Source of the DNA: Paenibacillus_E sp040812395
Lineage (GTDB): Bacteria; Bacillota; Bacilli; Paenibacillales; NBRC-103111
Length of the DNA stretch: 64,000 nucleotides
Assembly: GCF_040812395.1 (NCBI RefSeq)
Contig: NZ_JBFNXH010000002.1
Location: 310,001-374,000 of the forward strand
Direction: 5' to 3'
Under the pieces are notes generated by a model. It saw only the letters and a program-made list of their open reading frames with translations, was not told where the DNA came from and did not search any database. The stretch's first letter is position 1; each line of letters begins with the position of its first letter. Positions 43,049 to 52,455 of this stretch are shown in pieces. The position numbers were made by a program, and so were the translations under genes.

Positions 43049-43152
43049 ATATGCGCAACCATTCCTCTCCAAATCAGGGTAACAATCCTTTTACATAAAC
43101 GAAAAAAAGGAAGTAAAAGTTTCAGATTTCGCTGAACTTTTTTCCTTTTTCG

Positions 43153-44964
43153 TCAATGAGGATATAGCATTTTGTTTTCAGCGATCATATGTTCAAACAT
43201 TTCGGCAGGCAACGGCGTGCTGAAAATGTAGCCTTGGATCTCATTGCAGCCTCGTTCCCTTAGAAATTGCAGCTGCTCCAAGGTTTCAACGCCTTCTGCC
43301 AAGGATTTCATTTTAAGCTGCTTCGACATCGCAATTAACGCGGTTACGATGGCTGCATTATCTTCATCCGTTGTCACATCCCGGATGAAGGATTGATCTA
43401 TTTTCAGCGTATGTACACGGAACCGTTTGAGATAGCTCAGGGAGGAGTATCCCGTTCCGAAGTCGTCAATCGATATTTGCACACCTAACTGCTTGAGTTT
43501 GTCCAGCGTGTCTATAATGACCGTGACGTTATTCATAGCGACACTCTCTGTAATTTCCAAACAGAGCAAGTTTGGCGAGAGCCCGGAGGAGGCCAGCGCA
43601 CTTTCGATTTGTTGCACAAACCCGTTCTGCATAAATTGCTTGACTGAAATGTTGACAGATACGCATAGCGGTGGCAGCCCCATCTTCATCCATTGCGCAT
43701 TTTGCTTGCAGGCTTGGAGTAACACCCAGTTTCCAAGCGGTAAAATGAGGCCCGTTTCTTCGGCCAGAGGTATAAATTCGCCGGGCGATACCATGCCCCA
43801 TTCGGCATGCTGCCAACGGACCAAGGCTTCCGTGCCAAAAATGGTACCGGTGGAGAGATCGACAAGCGGCTGATAATACACCATGAAATGTTCCCGTTCG
43901 ATCGCTTTGCGCAGCTCAATTTCCATCGTCAGGTGATGCAGGGAGCGCATGCTCATTTCCGGATGGTAGAGCTGGAAGGTGTTCCCACCCTTTTCTTTGG
44001 CTTTGTACATGGCTGTGTCGGCATTTTTAATCAAGGTTTGGACATCATCTCCGTCACGCGGATATAAAGCAATGCCCACGCTGGCTGTTATGTACAGCTC
44101 CTGTTGTTCAAAATGGAAAGCTTCCTTCAAGTAATGGGGGATGTCTCCGGCTAAAGCGAGCACCTCTTCAACTTGTTTGACGTCGCGCATGAGAATAATG
44201 AACTCATCTCCGCCAAATTTGGCTACCATATGAACAGATCCAACACACTGGGAAAGCTTGTCTGCAACGTGCTGAAGCAATTGATCGCCGACATGATGGC
44301 CGAGCGTATCATTAATGATTTTGAAGCGATCCAAGTCAACGAACAGAACGGCAAGCTGCGTCTGCGAGGCAAATGCATGCTCGAAGGACTGTTTGAGATG
44401 TTCCTGAAAATGTAGACGATTCGGCAGATTCGTCAGCGAGTCGTGGTAGGCCATGTGTATAAGCTGCTCTTCAGCGATGCGCTTGGCGCTAATTGCCCGA
44501 ATCGTGGCAAAGGATCTGGAATAATCTCTATCCTCATTCATGACGAATGAAGGAGGTTGTATATCGTTTTGTTTGGGAATGCCCTTGAATACATCTGCAG
44601 CAGCAGAAGTCTGTAAGATGGCTAAAATACTCTCGATGTGCTTCTGATGAATGCGTGCCGCAGACGCTGTCTTCGACTTCTTGTCGGCAGGATCGCCTAA
44701 ATAAAGGATGCCTTTGTCCGCATCGTAGGCTTTAACTTGATTCATATTGACGAGATTCGAACTATCGACAAGCCGGAAGCCTTCTTCATAGAGCCATTCT
44801 TCGATGCCAGTCGGCGATGTGTTCAGATAATACTGATGTTCTCTCGTGTGGATCAAATAGCCGCGATAAAGATCCTTAACAATCTTGACGATTTTATGAG
44901 CGTCGATAAGCAAAATAGGAGATCCTTTTTTTCCATCACGGGTAACAGGGATTTTCTGCGACAT
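43153..44964 (-). CDS. LytTR-like domain fused to GGDEF and EAL domains
   Basis: 603 residues. Residues about 15-95 (ILLIDAHKIVKIVKDLYRGY, EEGFRLVDSSNLVNMNQVKAY) look like a LytTR DNA-binding domain. A GGDEF domain follows (DSLTNLPNR, FGGDEFI intact), then EAL (TEALVRWQH, ITESVAM, IDDFGTGYSSLSYLK, EGVETLEQ). The cyclase and phosphodiesterase signatures both look complete, so it may make or break c-di-GMP and bind DNA. GGAG 8 bases upstream supports ATG 44964. The adjacent upstream gene is also a LytTR-type regulator. Confidence 0.88.
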   Translation of the reverse strand: MSQKIPVTRDGKKGSPILLIDAHKIVKIVKDLYRGYLIHTREHQYYLNTSPTGIEEWLYEEGFRLVDSSNLVNMNQVKAYDADKGILYLGDPADKKSKTASAARIHQKHIESILAILQTSAAADVFKGIPKQNDIQPPSFVMNEDRDYSRSFATIRAISAKRIAEEQLIHMAYHDSLTNLPNRLHFQEHLKQSFEHAFASQTQLAVLFVDLDRFKIINDTLGHHVGDQLLQHVADKLSQCVGSVHMVAKFGGDEFIILMRDVKQVEEVLALAGDIPHYLKEAFHFEQQELYITASVGIALYPRDGDDVQTLIKNADTAMYKAKEKGGNTFQLYHPEMSMRSLHHLTMEIELRKAIEREHFMVYYQPLVDLSTGTIFGTEALVRWQHAEWGMVSPGEFIPLAEETGLILPLGNWVLLQACKQNAQWMKMGLPPLCVSVNISVKQFMQNGFVQQIESALASSGLSPNLLCLEITESVAMNNVTVIIDTLDKLKQLGVQISIDDFGTGYSSLSYLKRFRVHTLKIDQSFIRDVTTDEDNAAIVTALIAMSKQLKMKSLAEGVETLEQLQFLRERGCNEIQGYIFSTPLPAEMFEHMIAENKMLYPH

Positions 44965-44989
44965 TCGATCAGCTCCATCAGTGCGAAAG

Positions 44990-45027
44990 GTAAACATATT
45001 TTAACATTTTATTATACAAATGTTTAC
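44990..45027. promoter_or_regulatory. GTAAACAT/ATGTTTAC inverted repeat over the LytTR-GGDEF-EAL promoter
   Basis: Arms at 44990-44997 and 45020-45027 bracket a minus-strand TATAAT (45011-45016). A related repeat lies before the XRE gene (45785-45811). Confidence 0.5.
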
Positions 45028-45077
45028 CAATCAAGCGAAAAATGTCGAATGTTGCCGAAATTGGGCATATTTCCTGA

Positions 45078-45728
45078 TTAGATCTGTCGTTTTAATGTGG
45101 AAAATAACGGTTCAGGTCCTTGACGATCGAATTGATAGTTGAGACTCATGCCTGTATTCTTGGCTACGCTGCGAATAATAAGCTCATGATATTTTTTTTG
45201 CCGAATAGCCGCAATAACGACATATTTGCCGAGACCTAAGGAATCAAAAAATAATTTGCCTTCTTTTTCAACATATTTCTGCACATAGGTCAGGTTTACA
45301 AACAAGTCGGCATCCATTTTCTTAAAGCCCTGTTCCTCAAGCTTGTCGAGAAAATTGCTGAAATCAATTAAAGAATTCACGCTTCTGTTCAACCGGTTTA
45401 AGTGGGTATGATAGGTAATTTCTTTCATGCTAACTTCTATAAATAGAACTTCCTGAACAGGAATGGGCACTTCTGTATGGTGCATGTCCTCTTTTTCAAG
45501 ATAACCCGCCTTTTCCATCAATTCCGTATAGGAATAATTGTATGCATCCGACAGCTTTTTCAGCGTGACTGGGGATGGCTTGATCTTCTCATTCGTGGAA
45601 CGGTTCCGCTCTAATTCAAGGTCTCGAATATAGGCATGCGAAAGTCCGCTTTTATGGGCTGCTTCTCGCAAGGACATCTTGCCTCGCAAGCTCTCCAAAA
45701 ATTTACCGAATCCTTCTAATTGCTGCAT
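45078..45728 (-). CDS. XRE-family HTH regulator with LytTR-like C-terminal domain
   Basis: 216 residues from ATG 45728 (GGAGGG 10 bases upstream). The N-terminal HTH_3 (GKFLESLRGKMSLREAAHKSGLSHAYIRDLE, start and end) covers about 1-70. The C-terminal part VLFIEVSMKEITYHTH and GFKKMDADLFVNLTYVQKY resembles LytTR strands with an insertion. I infer a two-headed DNA-binding protein. Same strand and directly upstream of the LytTR-GGDEF-EAL gene. Confidence 0.75.
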   Translation of the reverse strand: MQQLEGFGKFLESLRGKMSLREAAHKSGLSHAYIRDLELERNRSTNEKIKPSPVTLKKLSDAYNYSYTELMEKAGYLEKEDMHHTEVPIPVQEVLFIEVSMKEITYHTHLNRLNRSVNSLIDFSNFLDKLEEQGFKKMDADLFVNLTYVQKYVEKEGKLFFDSLGLGKYVVIAAIRQKKYHELIIRSVAKNTGMSLNYQFDRQGPEPLFSTLKRQI

Positions 45729-45784
45729 AATCACGTATCCCTCCATTGCTCATATTGTAAACGAATTTTCAGAAAAATGAAAAT

Positions 45785-45811
45785 GTAAATGGCTTTATTG
45801 GCGGCATTTAC
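45785..45811. promoter_or_regulatory. GTAAATG/CATTTAC inverted repeat before the XRE gene
   Basis: GTAAATG (45785-45791) and CATTTAC (45805-45811), about 60 bases upstream of the XRE start. It resembles the repeat at 44990-45027. Confidence 0.45.
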
Positions 45812-45900
45812 CTCATTTGCCAGCGCAGTCAGCAAGAAATGCATAGATAAGCTTTTAATTTGGAAAAATAGGTTCATATTCTTGGAAAGAGGCTGATCGC

Positions 45901-47937
45901 ATGGCAAGAGATTTACCCATTGGAAATGGGAATGTACTCATCAATTTTGATGCTGCTTATAATATTCGTGACATGTACTTCCCTTTAGTAGGTCAGGAAA
46001 ATCAATCTAGCGATCATCTTTCACATTTTGGCGTTTGGTGCGAGGAAGGATTCTTCTGGATTGACGATTCGGAGGTGTCCCGAAGCTTGGGTTACTTAGA
46101 AGATTCTCTTGTTACCAATGCCACGTGCACCCATGAACGATTGGGTTTGGAGCTCCTTATTAGAGATGGCGTTGATGTTCAGCACAATGTGTTTTTGCGT
46201 AAAGTCAGATTGGAAAACCGATGGGATAAGGAACGAATAATAAAATTGTACTTTCATCTTGATTTGCAAATTTATGGGAATGGCATTGGGGATACGATCT
46301 ATTTTGATCCGGAGTTGAATTCGCTTATTTTTTACAAAGGGCACCGTTACCTGTCGTTATCTTGTCTCTCGCCCGATGAGGGCAAGGTGAAGATGAGCGG
46401 CTATGCAACAGGCCAAAAGGGAATAAACGGCCTTGAAGGGACGTGGCGTGATGCTGCGGATGGTCATCTTGGCGGCAATCCGATTGCGCAAGGCTCGGTC
46501 GACGGCGTGATCGAGTTAACGGTGACGCTGCCTCCCAAAAGCACGAAGGAAGCGTGGTTTTGGATCTGTTTTGGCCGGAATAAACAGGAAGTCGAGCAGT
46601 TGGAGCTGCAGCTTCGAAAGTCGACTCCGCAAGCCATGTTACAGAGAACCCATGATCACTGGGTGAAATGGGTAAACCGCGATCAGCATCAGCTGTCGCT
46701 GCTGAAAACAGATTTGGCTTTATTTTACAAGAGAAGCTTGCTGATCACAAGAACAAATCTGGACAATCGGGGAGCGATTATTGCGGCGAACGATTCCGAT
46801 ATTTTGAAATTTGCCAAGGATTCGTACTCCTATATGTGGCCCCGCGACGGCGCATTAGTGTCGCATGCTTTGGACCGTGCCGGTTACTACGAGCTGTCCC
46901 GGAAGTTTTTCGATTTTTGTACGAAGGCTTTGACCCCGGAAGGGTATCTTATGCATAAATACAATCCTGATGGTTCCGTAGGTTCAAGCTGGCACCCCTG
47001 GGTAAATGTGCAGGGCACTAAGCAGCTCGCGATTCAGGAAGATGAGACGGCACTCGTCTTATATGCGCTGTGGCATCATCGTAAGCTTGCGGGTACGCTT
47101 GATCAGTCCCGTGAAGATTATGAGAAATTGGTCAAGCCTGCGGCTGATTTCGTGGTGCATTATCGCGATGCATCCGGTTTGCCGCTGCCCTCTTATGATT
47201 TGTGGGAAGAACGGTATGGTGTATTTGCTTTTACAGTAGCTAGTGTGTATGCGGGGCTCGTGGCGGCGGCTCGTTTCGCTGAGTATCACGGAGATAAAGC
47301 GCGCGCGGTTTATTATGCCGATACAGCCGTTCAGGTTAAGAAAGCCGCTGAACAGCAGCTTTACGCCCCAGAGCACAAGCGTTTCCTGAGAGCACTCTAC
47401 TGGGACTATGACAAACAAACCTATGTGCCGGACTATACGCTCGATATGAGCATGTACGCTTTGTTTGATTTTGGCCTGTTTGCTTTGGAAGATCCCCGGA
47501 TCGTTGCAACTATGCAAGCTCTGAAGGACACTTTGTGGGTGCATACGGCGATTGGAGGAATAGCTCGTTATCAAAACGACTATTACCATCAAGTGACGAA
47601 TGACATTGCAAAAGTTCCCGGTAACCCGTGGTTTATCTGCACCTTGTGGTATGCAGAGTGGCTCATTGCATCTGCGAAGACGGCAAACGATCTAACGGAT
47701 GCAGAGAACCTCATGCGCTGGGCGATCCAGCATGCGCTGCCTTCGGGCGTGATGGCTGAGCAGGTTCACCCCTTCACAGGAGAGCCGATGTCGGTATCCC
47801 CTCTAACTTGGTCGCATGCTTCGTTTATTAAAGTTACCCAAGAATATTTATCTAAACTGAAGGTTCTTACTTCGGGAGGCTCTGCGCAAAAAGTTGATGT
47901 CAGCGAGGCGAAGGTTCTAGAGCCAGTAAGCCGTTAG
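45901..47937 (+). CDS. GH15 glucoamylase-family hydrolase
   Basis: 678 residues, no signal peptide, so probably cytosolic. The N-terminal beta-sandwich (about 1-260) is followed by the (alpha/alpha)6 barrel. Catalytic acids are E436 in YDLWEERYG and E620 in GVMAEQVHPFTGEP; YSYMWPRDGALV is the typical substrate-site loop. Members release glucose from maltodextrin or trehalose. AAAGAGG upstream. The glucose-dehydrogenase-like gene follows at 9 bases. Confidence 0.93.
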   Translation: MARDLPIGNGNVLINFDAAYNIRDMYFPLVGQENQSSDHLSHFGVWCEEGFFWIDDSEVSRSLGYLEDSLVTNATCTHERLGLELLIRDGVDVQHNVFLRKVRLENRWDKERIIKLYFHLDLQIYGNGIGDTIYFDPELNSLIFYKGHRYLSLSCLSPDEGKVKMSGYATGQKGINGLEGTWRDAADGHLGGNPIAQGSVDGVIELTVTLPPKSTKEAWFWICFGRNKQEVEQLELQLRKSTPQAMLQRTHDHWVKWVNRDQHQLSLLKTDLALFYKRSLLITRTNLDNRGAIIAANDSDILKFAKDSYSYMWPRDGALVSHALDRAGYYELSRKFFDFCTKALTPEGYLMHKYNPDGSVGSSWHPWVNVQGTKQLAIQEDETALVLYALWHHRKLAGTLDQSREDYEKLVKPAADFVVHYRDASGLPLPSYDLWEERYGVFAFTVASVYAGLVAAARFAEYHGDKARAVYYADTAVQVKKAAEQQLYAPEHKRFLRALYWDYDKQTYVPDYTLDMSMYALFDFGLFALEDPRIVATMQALKDTLWVHTAIGGIARYQNDYYHQVTNDIAKVPGNPWFICTLWYAEWLIASAKTANDLTDAENLMRWAIQHALPSGVMAEQVHPFTGEPMSVSPLTWSHASFIKVTQEYLSKLKVLTSGGSAQKVDVSEAKVLEPVSR

Positions 47938-47946
47938 AAGGGAGAG

Positions 47947-49116
47947 ATGGAGCCGTTGAAGGCAATTCGAATCAAACAGCTAAGGCAGGGAAATCCGTTC
48001 ATCGCTCTGGAAAATGTGGAACAACCGGTCATTGGGCATCCACAGGAAGTGTTAGTCCGTGTATTGGCTGTCGGTCTTGATGGGACGGACAGAGAAATTT
48101 TGCAAGACAAGTACGGGACTCCACCAGTAGATGAGGATGAACTCACGACGGGCCATGAGTCTCTTGGCGTCGTAACAGAGGCAGGAGGCGAAAGCGGGCT
48201 CCAGCCAGGGGATCTGGTTACGGCAATTGTCAGACGGCCGTGCAAGGATCAGAGCTGCGTGAACTGTCGGAATGGGCACGCCGATTTCTGTCAAACGGGC
48301 GACTATGTAGAGCGGGGGATTAAGGGGGCTCACGGATTTCTCTCTGAATATTATAAGGAGGAAGCCCGTTATTTGGTTCAAGTGCCGTCTTCTTTGCTGG
48401 AGCTTGGCATGCTGGTGGAACCGCAAAGTATTGTTGAAAAGGTGTGGGATCAGGTGCTGCGTGTTCAGCAACGGCTGATCTGGGAGCCGCGTACGGCCCT
48501 TATTCTGGGCTCAGGGCCGCTCGGTTTGCTTGCCGCGATTACTTGCCGGGTTCTGGGGCTGGACGCGGCAGTATGGTCCATGGCGCCGCCAGACAGCTTA
48601 CAAGCGGAGCTTGTGCGTGCGTGCGGCGCCTCCTATCAGCAGTCCGGCGCAGCGGGGACTGCCTCGACCTTGACGGCTTATGCCGATGGACTCGGCAAGC
48701 CGGTGGATTTCATCCTCGAATGTACGGGCTTCAGCCCGCTAGCCTTCGAGGCAATGTCGGTGCTAGCGCCCAACGGTGTGCTGGCGCTGCTTGGCGTTAC
48801 TCCAGCCGATCGGAGGCTGGAGATTTCTTCGGACATGCTCAATCAGAGCATGGTCCTGGAGAACAAGTGCGTGATCGGCTCTGTGAACGCGTCGCGCAAA
48901 GATTTCGAAACCGCCATCTACCGTCTTCAACAGATGGAGAAGCTTTATCCCGGCTGGTTGGCCCGAGTAATCACCAATCGGATGGATTTGGAAGCGGTGC
49001 TGAAGCTGGATTTCAAGAGCATCGCGATCAAAGCGGTCGTAGATATGGTTCCGGCTTCTCAGTGGCGTGAGCTCGTGAAGCAATCGAAAGAAGTCGAATA
49101 TAGCTTTTCGGTCTAG
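47947..49116 (+). CDS. glucose 1-dehydrogenase-like MDR protein
   Basis: 389 residues. GroES-like half with LAVGLDGTDREIL (Asp at the usual catalytic-zinc Cys, as in haloarchaeal and sulfolobal GlcDH) and TTGHESLGVV. Structural-zinc Cys lobe CKDQSCVNCRNGHADFC. Rossmann ALILGSGPLGLLAAI, and the C-terminal GlcDH_C region. It should oxidise glucose to gluconolactone with NAD(P). Operon with GH15, which would supply glucose. Confidence 0.88.
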   Translation: MEPLKAIRIKQLRQGNPFIALENVEQPVIGHPQEVLVRVLAVGLDGTDREILQDKYGTPPVDEDELTTGHESLGVVTEAGGESGLQPGDLVTAIVRRPCKDQSCVNCRNGHADFCQTGDYVERGIKGAHGFLSEYYKEEARYLVQVPSSLLELGMLVEPQSIVEKVWDQVLRVQQRLIWEPRTALILGSGPLGLLAAITCRVLGLDAAVWSMAPPDSLQAELVRACGASYQQSGAAGTASTLTAYADGLGKPVDFILECTGFSPLAFEAMSVLAPNGVLALLGVTPADRRLEISSDMLNQSMVLENKCVIGSVNASRKDFETAIYRLQQMEKLYPGWLARVITNRMDLEAVLKLDFKSIAIKAVVDMVPASQWRELVKQSKEVEYSFSV

Positions 49117-49117
49117 G

Positions 49118-49142
49118 AACCCCTTTTGGGGTTTCTTTTTTT
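49118..49142 (+). terminator. terminator of the GH15/GlcDH operon
   Basis: AACCCC-TTTT-GGGGTT followed by TCTTTTTTT. Confidence 0.88.
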
Positions 49143-49195
49143 AAATGTCGTCAGGATTGTGTGTGGCGAGCTCACAGGGAGGAGAGATTCCACAT

Positions 49196-49775
49196 GCATC
49201 GTGTGGTACGAGTATTTGACAGGGTGGACGTGGAAGATACGGAAGTGTCACAGCGGTTCGGAGTATTTAGATTCCGCCTTGATCTGTGGGAGATCGTCTT
49301 TTTGCACGGGTGAGCGGAACGTAGGTGCGTTACGAGTCGGTATTTTCGGTTGCAGGGACATTTCGCGGAACTACCGTGCGTTATGAGCAGGACATGCTGG
49401 CTTTTAGTGGGGTTGCAGGCACATTTTCGCTGATTTAACGCACCCTAGTTCCGCTTCAGGGGGATTAAGGGGGCGTTTTCGTGGAATAAGGCATCGTAGT
49501 TCCGTGGATATCGCTGTGCTTAGTGAATAGGCGATCCGGCAGTACCTCCTCGTTTTTCTTGCGAAGCTTACTGAGGCGAAATGTACCCGGAAAATGTGCG
49601 GGGCGAAAAGCGATAGCGTCCGCCTTTAAAGTCGTGTTCGCACCACCTTATCCAGTCAAGGAACACGACTTTAACAGCGGTTGGAACCCCATACTCAACC
49701 ATACCCAAGTCCCTCCACATGCCTGGACGTATGGGTTTAGACGAGAACCTGAGGCACAACCTCAGGTTTCTCTTT
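49196..49775 (+). repeat. dispersed structured element, copy 1
   Basis: Non-coding, related along its length to copy 2 (58568-59233) and copy 3 (62205-62622), same orientation. Four related 17-mers: forward GGAACGTAGGTGCGTTA (49316-49332) and GGAACTACCGTGCGTTA (49367-49383); reverse TAACGCACCCTAGTTCC (49436-49452) and TAAGGCATCGTAGTTCC (49487-49503), arranged to form nested stems. Then a perfect 14-bp hairpin, TTAAAGTCGTGTTC (49626-49639) with GAACACGACTTTAA (49661-49674), and a terminal terminator (AACCTGAGG 49746, CCTCAGGTT 49760). The 736-base gap it fills has no convincing gene. Confidence 0.85.
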
Positions 49776-49852
49776 AACCTTTCCTGAGAATGCGGGCTAT
49801 ACATCTTTTCTATATTTTTCTATAATAATGGGGAAAGGGAGGACGAACACGC

Positions 49853-50281
49853 ATGTCAAAAAAATGGTTCAAAAATAATGGAATGCACGTATCCTGGCTG
49901 ATTGCACTTGTCGCTACGCTCGGAAGCTTATACTTTTCGGAGATTTTGCACTTCTTGCCTTGCAAATTATGTTGGTACCAACGAATTTTGATGTATCCGC
50001 TCGTGATTCTATTAGGTATTGCAGCCGTCCGGCGTGACTATAAGCTAACGATCTATGTGCTGCCCATGACGATTTGGGGCGCATGTATATCCATCTATCA
50101 CGTCCTGCTTCAGTCCGGCGTTTTCCATGAAGATGCGACGGCTTGCGGACCTATTCCTTGCGATGTGGATTACTTGGATCTGCCCGGCATCTTAAGCTTT
50201 CTTACCATCCCGATGCTTGCTGGCACCGCATTTATCTTGATCACCATTCTACAATATTTGACTTATCGGGCTACGAAATAA
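49853..50281 (+). CDS. bdbC: disulfide bond formation protein BdbC (DsbB-like)
   Basis: 142 residues, four membrane helices. The redox pairs are LPCKLCWYQR (CxxC between helices 1 and 2) and ACGPIPC (external loop). It reoxidises a BdbD-type thiol oxidase and passes electrons to quinone. GGGAGGACG upstream. BdbD is not in the window. Confidence 0.93.
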   Translation: MSKKWFKNNGMHVSWLIALVATLGSLYFSEILHFLPCKLCWYQRILMYPLVILLGIAAVRRDYKLTIYVLPMTIWGACISIYHVLLQSGVFHEDATACGPIPCDVDYLDLPGILSFLTIPMLAGTAFILITILQYLTYRATK

Positions 50282-50369
50282 GTTCTTCCCCTTCGTGGAC
50301 AAGCAGGTAATTTGTCTGGCACTGTCGAAATGAGTACGAGAGTATTCATTGAAAAGACGAGGTGCTGGC

Positions 50370-51356
50370 ATGACTCCATTAACTAAAAGCGCTGCACTGC
50401 TGATCGTCCTGAGCGCAACATTGATCGGCTGTGCAGACAAGAATCTGCTATCGACATCATCCGAAAAGGGAGCAAGCGCAACTGCAGCGGCGACCGCAGC
50501 AGCAACTCCTCGCGCGACCAGCGTCCCGGCAACACCAACTCCGAAACCAACGGTTCCACCTATACCGACGCCAACGGCTGCGCCTGCGTCCAGTATGGAG
50601 CCGCATCCTACGGCACAGCCTGCCGCTTCGACGAAGCCTGCTTCCACAAGCAAGCCGTCAACGGGAGACCGTACCCCATTATCATGGTATTACATGAAGA
50701 AAAAAACAGGGCAAGTGCCTGATTTTCCGAAGGAGACCAAATCCTTCACAGGGGATCAGAAAGCCGTTTGGGTAGGTACTGGCAAAAAGGTATACCTCAC
50801 TATTGACGCGGGCGGACCGCTCATCGAGGTAGATCTCATGCTTAAATCGCTTAAAGACAATGGCGTTAAAGCGAATTTTTTTATTTCCGGCAACAATATT
50901 AAGAAAAACCCGGATTACTTGAAGCGTCTTGTGGCAGATGGCCATTTCATCGCGAATCATACGATGACGCATCAGGATTTTAATAAGATGACGGATGAGC
51001 AGATTAAGAAGGAAATTACGGATTTCGAAGAGATGTACAAGAAAATGACAGGAAAAGATGTAGAAAAGTACTTCCGCTTTCCATTTGGCAGCTACAATAT
51101 GCATAATCTTAGCTTAGTTTCTGAGATGGGATATACGTCCGTATTCTGGTCCACGGCAATGAGGGATTGGGAACCCAGGAAGAACGGCGCGGAGGATCCG
51201 TATAATGACATTATGAACAATTTGCACGAAGGTAATGTGATTTTGATGCACCAAGGTTCTGAGGAAAATATGCAGGCACTGGATCGCATCTGTAAAGAGA
51301 TTAAGAAGAAAGGTTATGAATTCGGACTTGTGAATGAGCTTCAGCCCCAAAAGTAG
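50370..51356 (+). CDS. polysaccharide deacetylase lipoprotein (PdaA-like)
   Basis: 328 residues. The N-terminus is a lipoprotein signal (LIVLSATLIGC), followed by an Ala/Thr/Pro-rich linker (about 25-105) and a NodB domain. NodB motifs: LTIDAGGP in place of TFDDG, HTMTH (zinc His pair), RFPFGSYN and ILMHQGS. The second motif-1 Asp is Ala, as PdaA also deviates there. It probably deacetylates MurNAc or GlcNAc in the wall. GAGGTG 7 bases upstream fixes ATG 50370. racE follows. Confidence 0.9.
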   Translation: MTPLTKSAALLIVLSATLIGCADKNLLSTSSEKGASATAAATAAATPRATSVPATPTPKPTVPPIPTPTAAPASSMEPHPTAQPAASTKPASTSKPSTGDRTPLSWYYMKKKTGQVPDFPKETKSFTGDQKAVWVGTGKKVYLTIDAGGPLIEVDLMLKSLKDNGVKANFFISGNNIKKNPDYLKRLVADGHFIANHTMTHQDFNKMTDEQIKKEITDFEEMYKKMTGKDVEKYFRFPFGSYNMHNLSLVSEMGYTSVFWSTAMRDWEPRKNGAEDPYNDIMNNLHEGNVILMHQGSEENMQALDRICKEIKKKGYEFGLVNELQPQK

Positions 51357-51465
51357 GATTGCGGACGAAATCTGAGACAAACACCTAGGTACATTTGAGC
51401 TTGGGCGTTCATATTCTAACCATGTGGTTCCGTTATTCATTAATCGGCAAAGGAAGCGTATAGTT

Positions 51466-52275
51466 GTGCAGCAGGCGATAGCCGTATTGGACTCCGGAGT
51501 TGGAGGATTAACTGTAGTTAAAGAAGTCATGAGACAGCTTCCGCAAGAAAAAGTGATCTATTTCGGGGATACTGCCCGAAGCCCTTACGGTCCCCGATCT
51601 GCAAATGAAGTACGCAACTTTACTCGGCAAATTGTCAATTATTTAACTCAATTCAACCCCAAAATGATTGTCATCGCTTGCAATACGGCAACAGCCGTAG
51701 CGATTGACGATATTCGAGAAAGTGTCAGGATTCCTGTTCTTGGCGTCATTTCTCCTGGAGCGAGAGCAGCAATCAAAACGACAAGAAGCAGCGTTGTCGG
51801 TGTCATAGGGACGGAAGGAACGATTCGGAGCCGCGCTTACGAGCATGCGCTTCGGAAGATTTCACCGGGTATCCAAGTCGTCAGCGAGCCATGCCCGCTG
51901 CTTGCTCCTTTGGTAGAGAAGGGGCTCTACGACTCCGACGTAGCGTATGATATCGTTGAACAATCGCTGCGACCACTGATTGGCAAGCCCATGGATTGTT
52001 TAATTTTGGGCTGTACCCACTATCCGTTCCTGAAACATGAGATATCCCGTGTTATGGGACCGGACGTTACGCTGATCTCCTCAGCCGATGAAACAGCACG
52101 TGAGATCAGCACCATTCTGTATCACCATGAATTGCTAGCGGATTCGGGGGTACTGCCTGTGCATCAATTTTTTTGCAGCGGCAAGCCTGGCTTGTTTAAG
52201 CACATTGCCCGTTCATGGTTGAAAGAGCAAATATCCATTACACCTGTCGTCTGGCAGGTACCTAATATTGTATGA
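51466..52275 (+). CDS. racE: glutamate racemase
   Basis: 269 residues from GTG 51466 (AGGAAG 9 bases upstream). AVLDSGVGGLTV, catalytic Cys in IACNTATA and LGCTHYPFL. It makes D-glutamate for peptidoglycan. Usual length for MurI/RacE. Ends at a clear terminator. Confidence 0.96.
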   Translation: MQQAIAVLDSGVGGLTVVKEVMRQLPQEKVIYFGDTARSPYGPRSANEVRNFTRQIVNYLTQFNPKMIVIACNTATAVAIDDIRESVRIPVLGVISPGARAAIKTTRSSVVGVIGTEGTIRSRAYEHALRKISPGIQVVSEPCPLLAPLVEKGLYDSDVAYDIVEQSLRPLIGKPMDCLILGCTHYPFLKHEISRVMGPDVTLISSADETAREISTILYHHELLADSGVLPVHQFFCSGKPGLFKHIARSWLKEQISITPVVWQVPNIV

Positions 52276-52286
52276 TAGCAAATTTG

Positions 52287-52313
52287 GATCGAGCAGCTTG
52301 CTCGGTCTTTTTT
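52287..52313 (+). terminator. terminator of racE
   Basis: GATCGAGCA and TGCTCGGTC (G-T tolerated) followed by TTTTTTT. Confidence 0.85.
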
Positions 52314-52455
52314 TGCGTTCAGGTGAATGTGATCGGTTACATATGATGAGCGCCGATAAATTGGAATGAGAGTGTCTGCAAAAGGAAAAGGCATGCATAT
52401 AAAACAGCTGTACTAATCAAAATATAGATAAATTAAATTAATTTGGAGGCCAACT

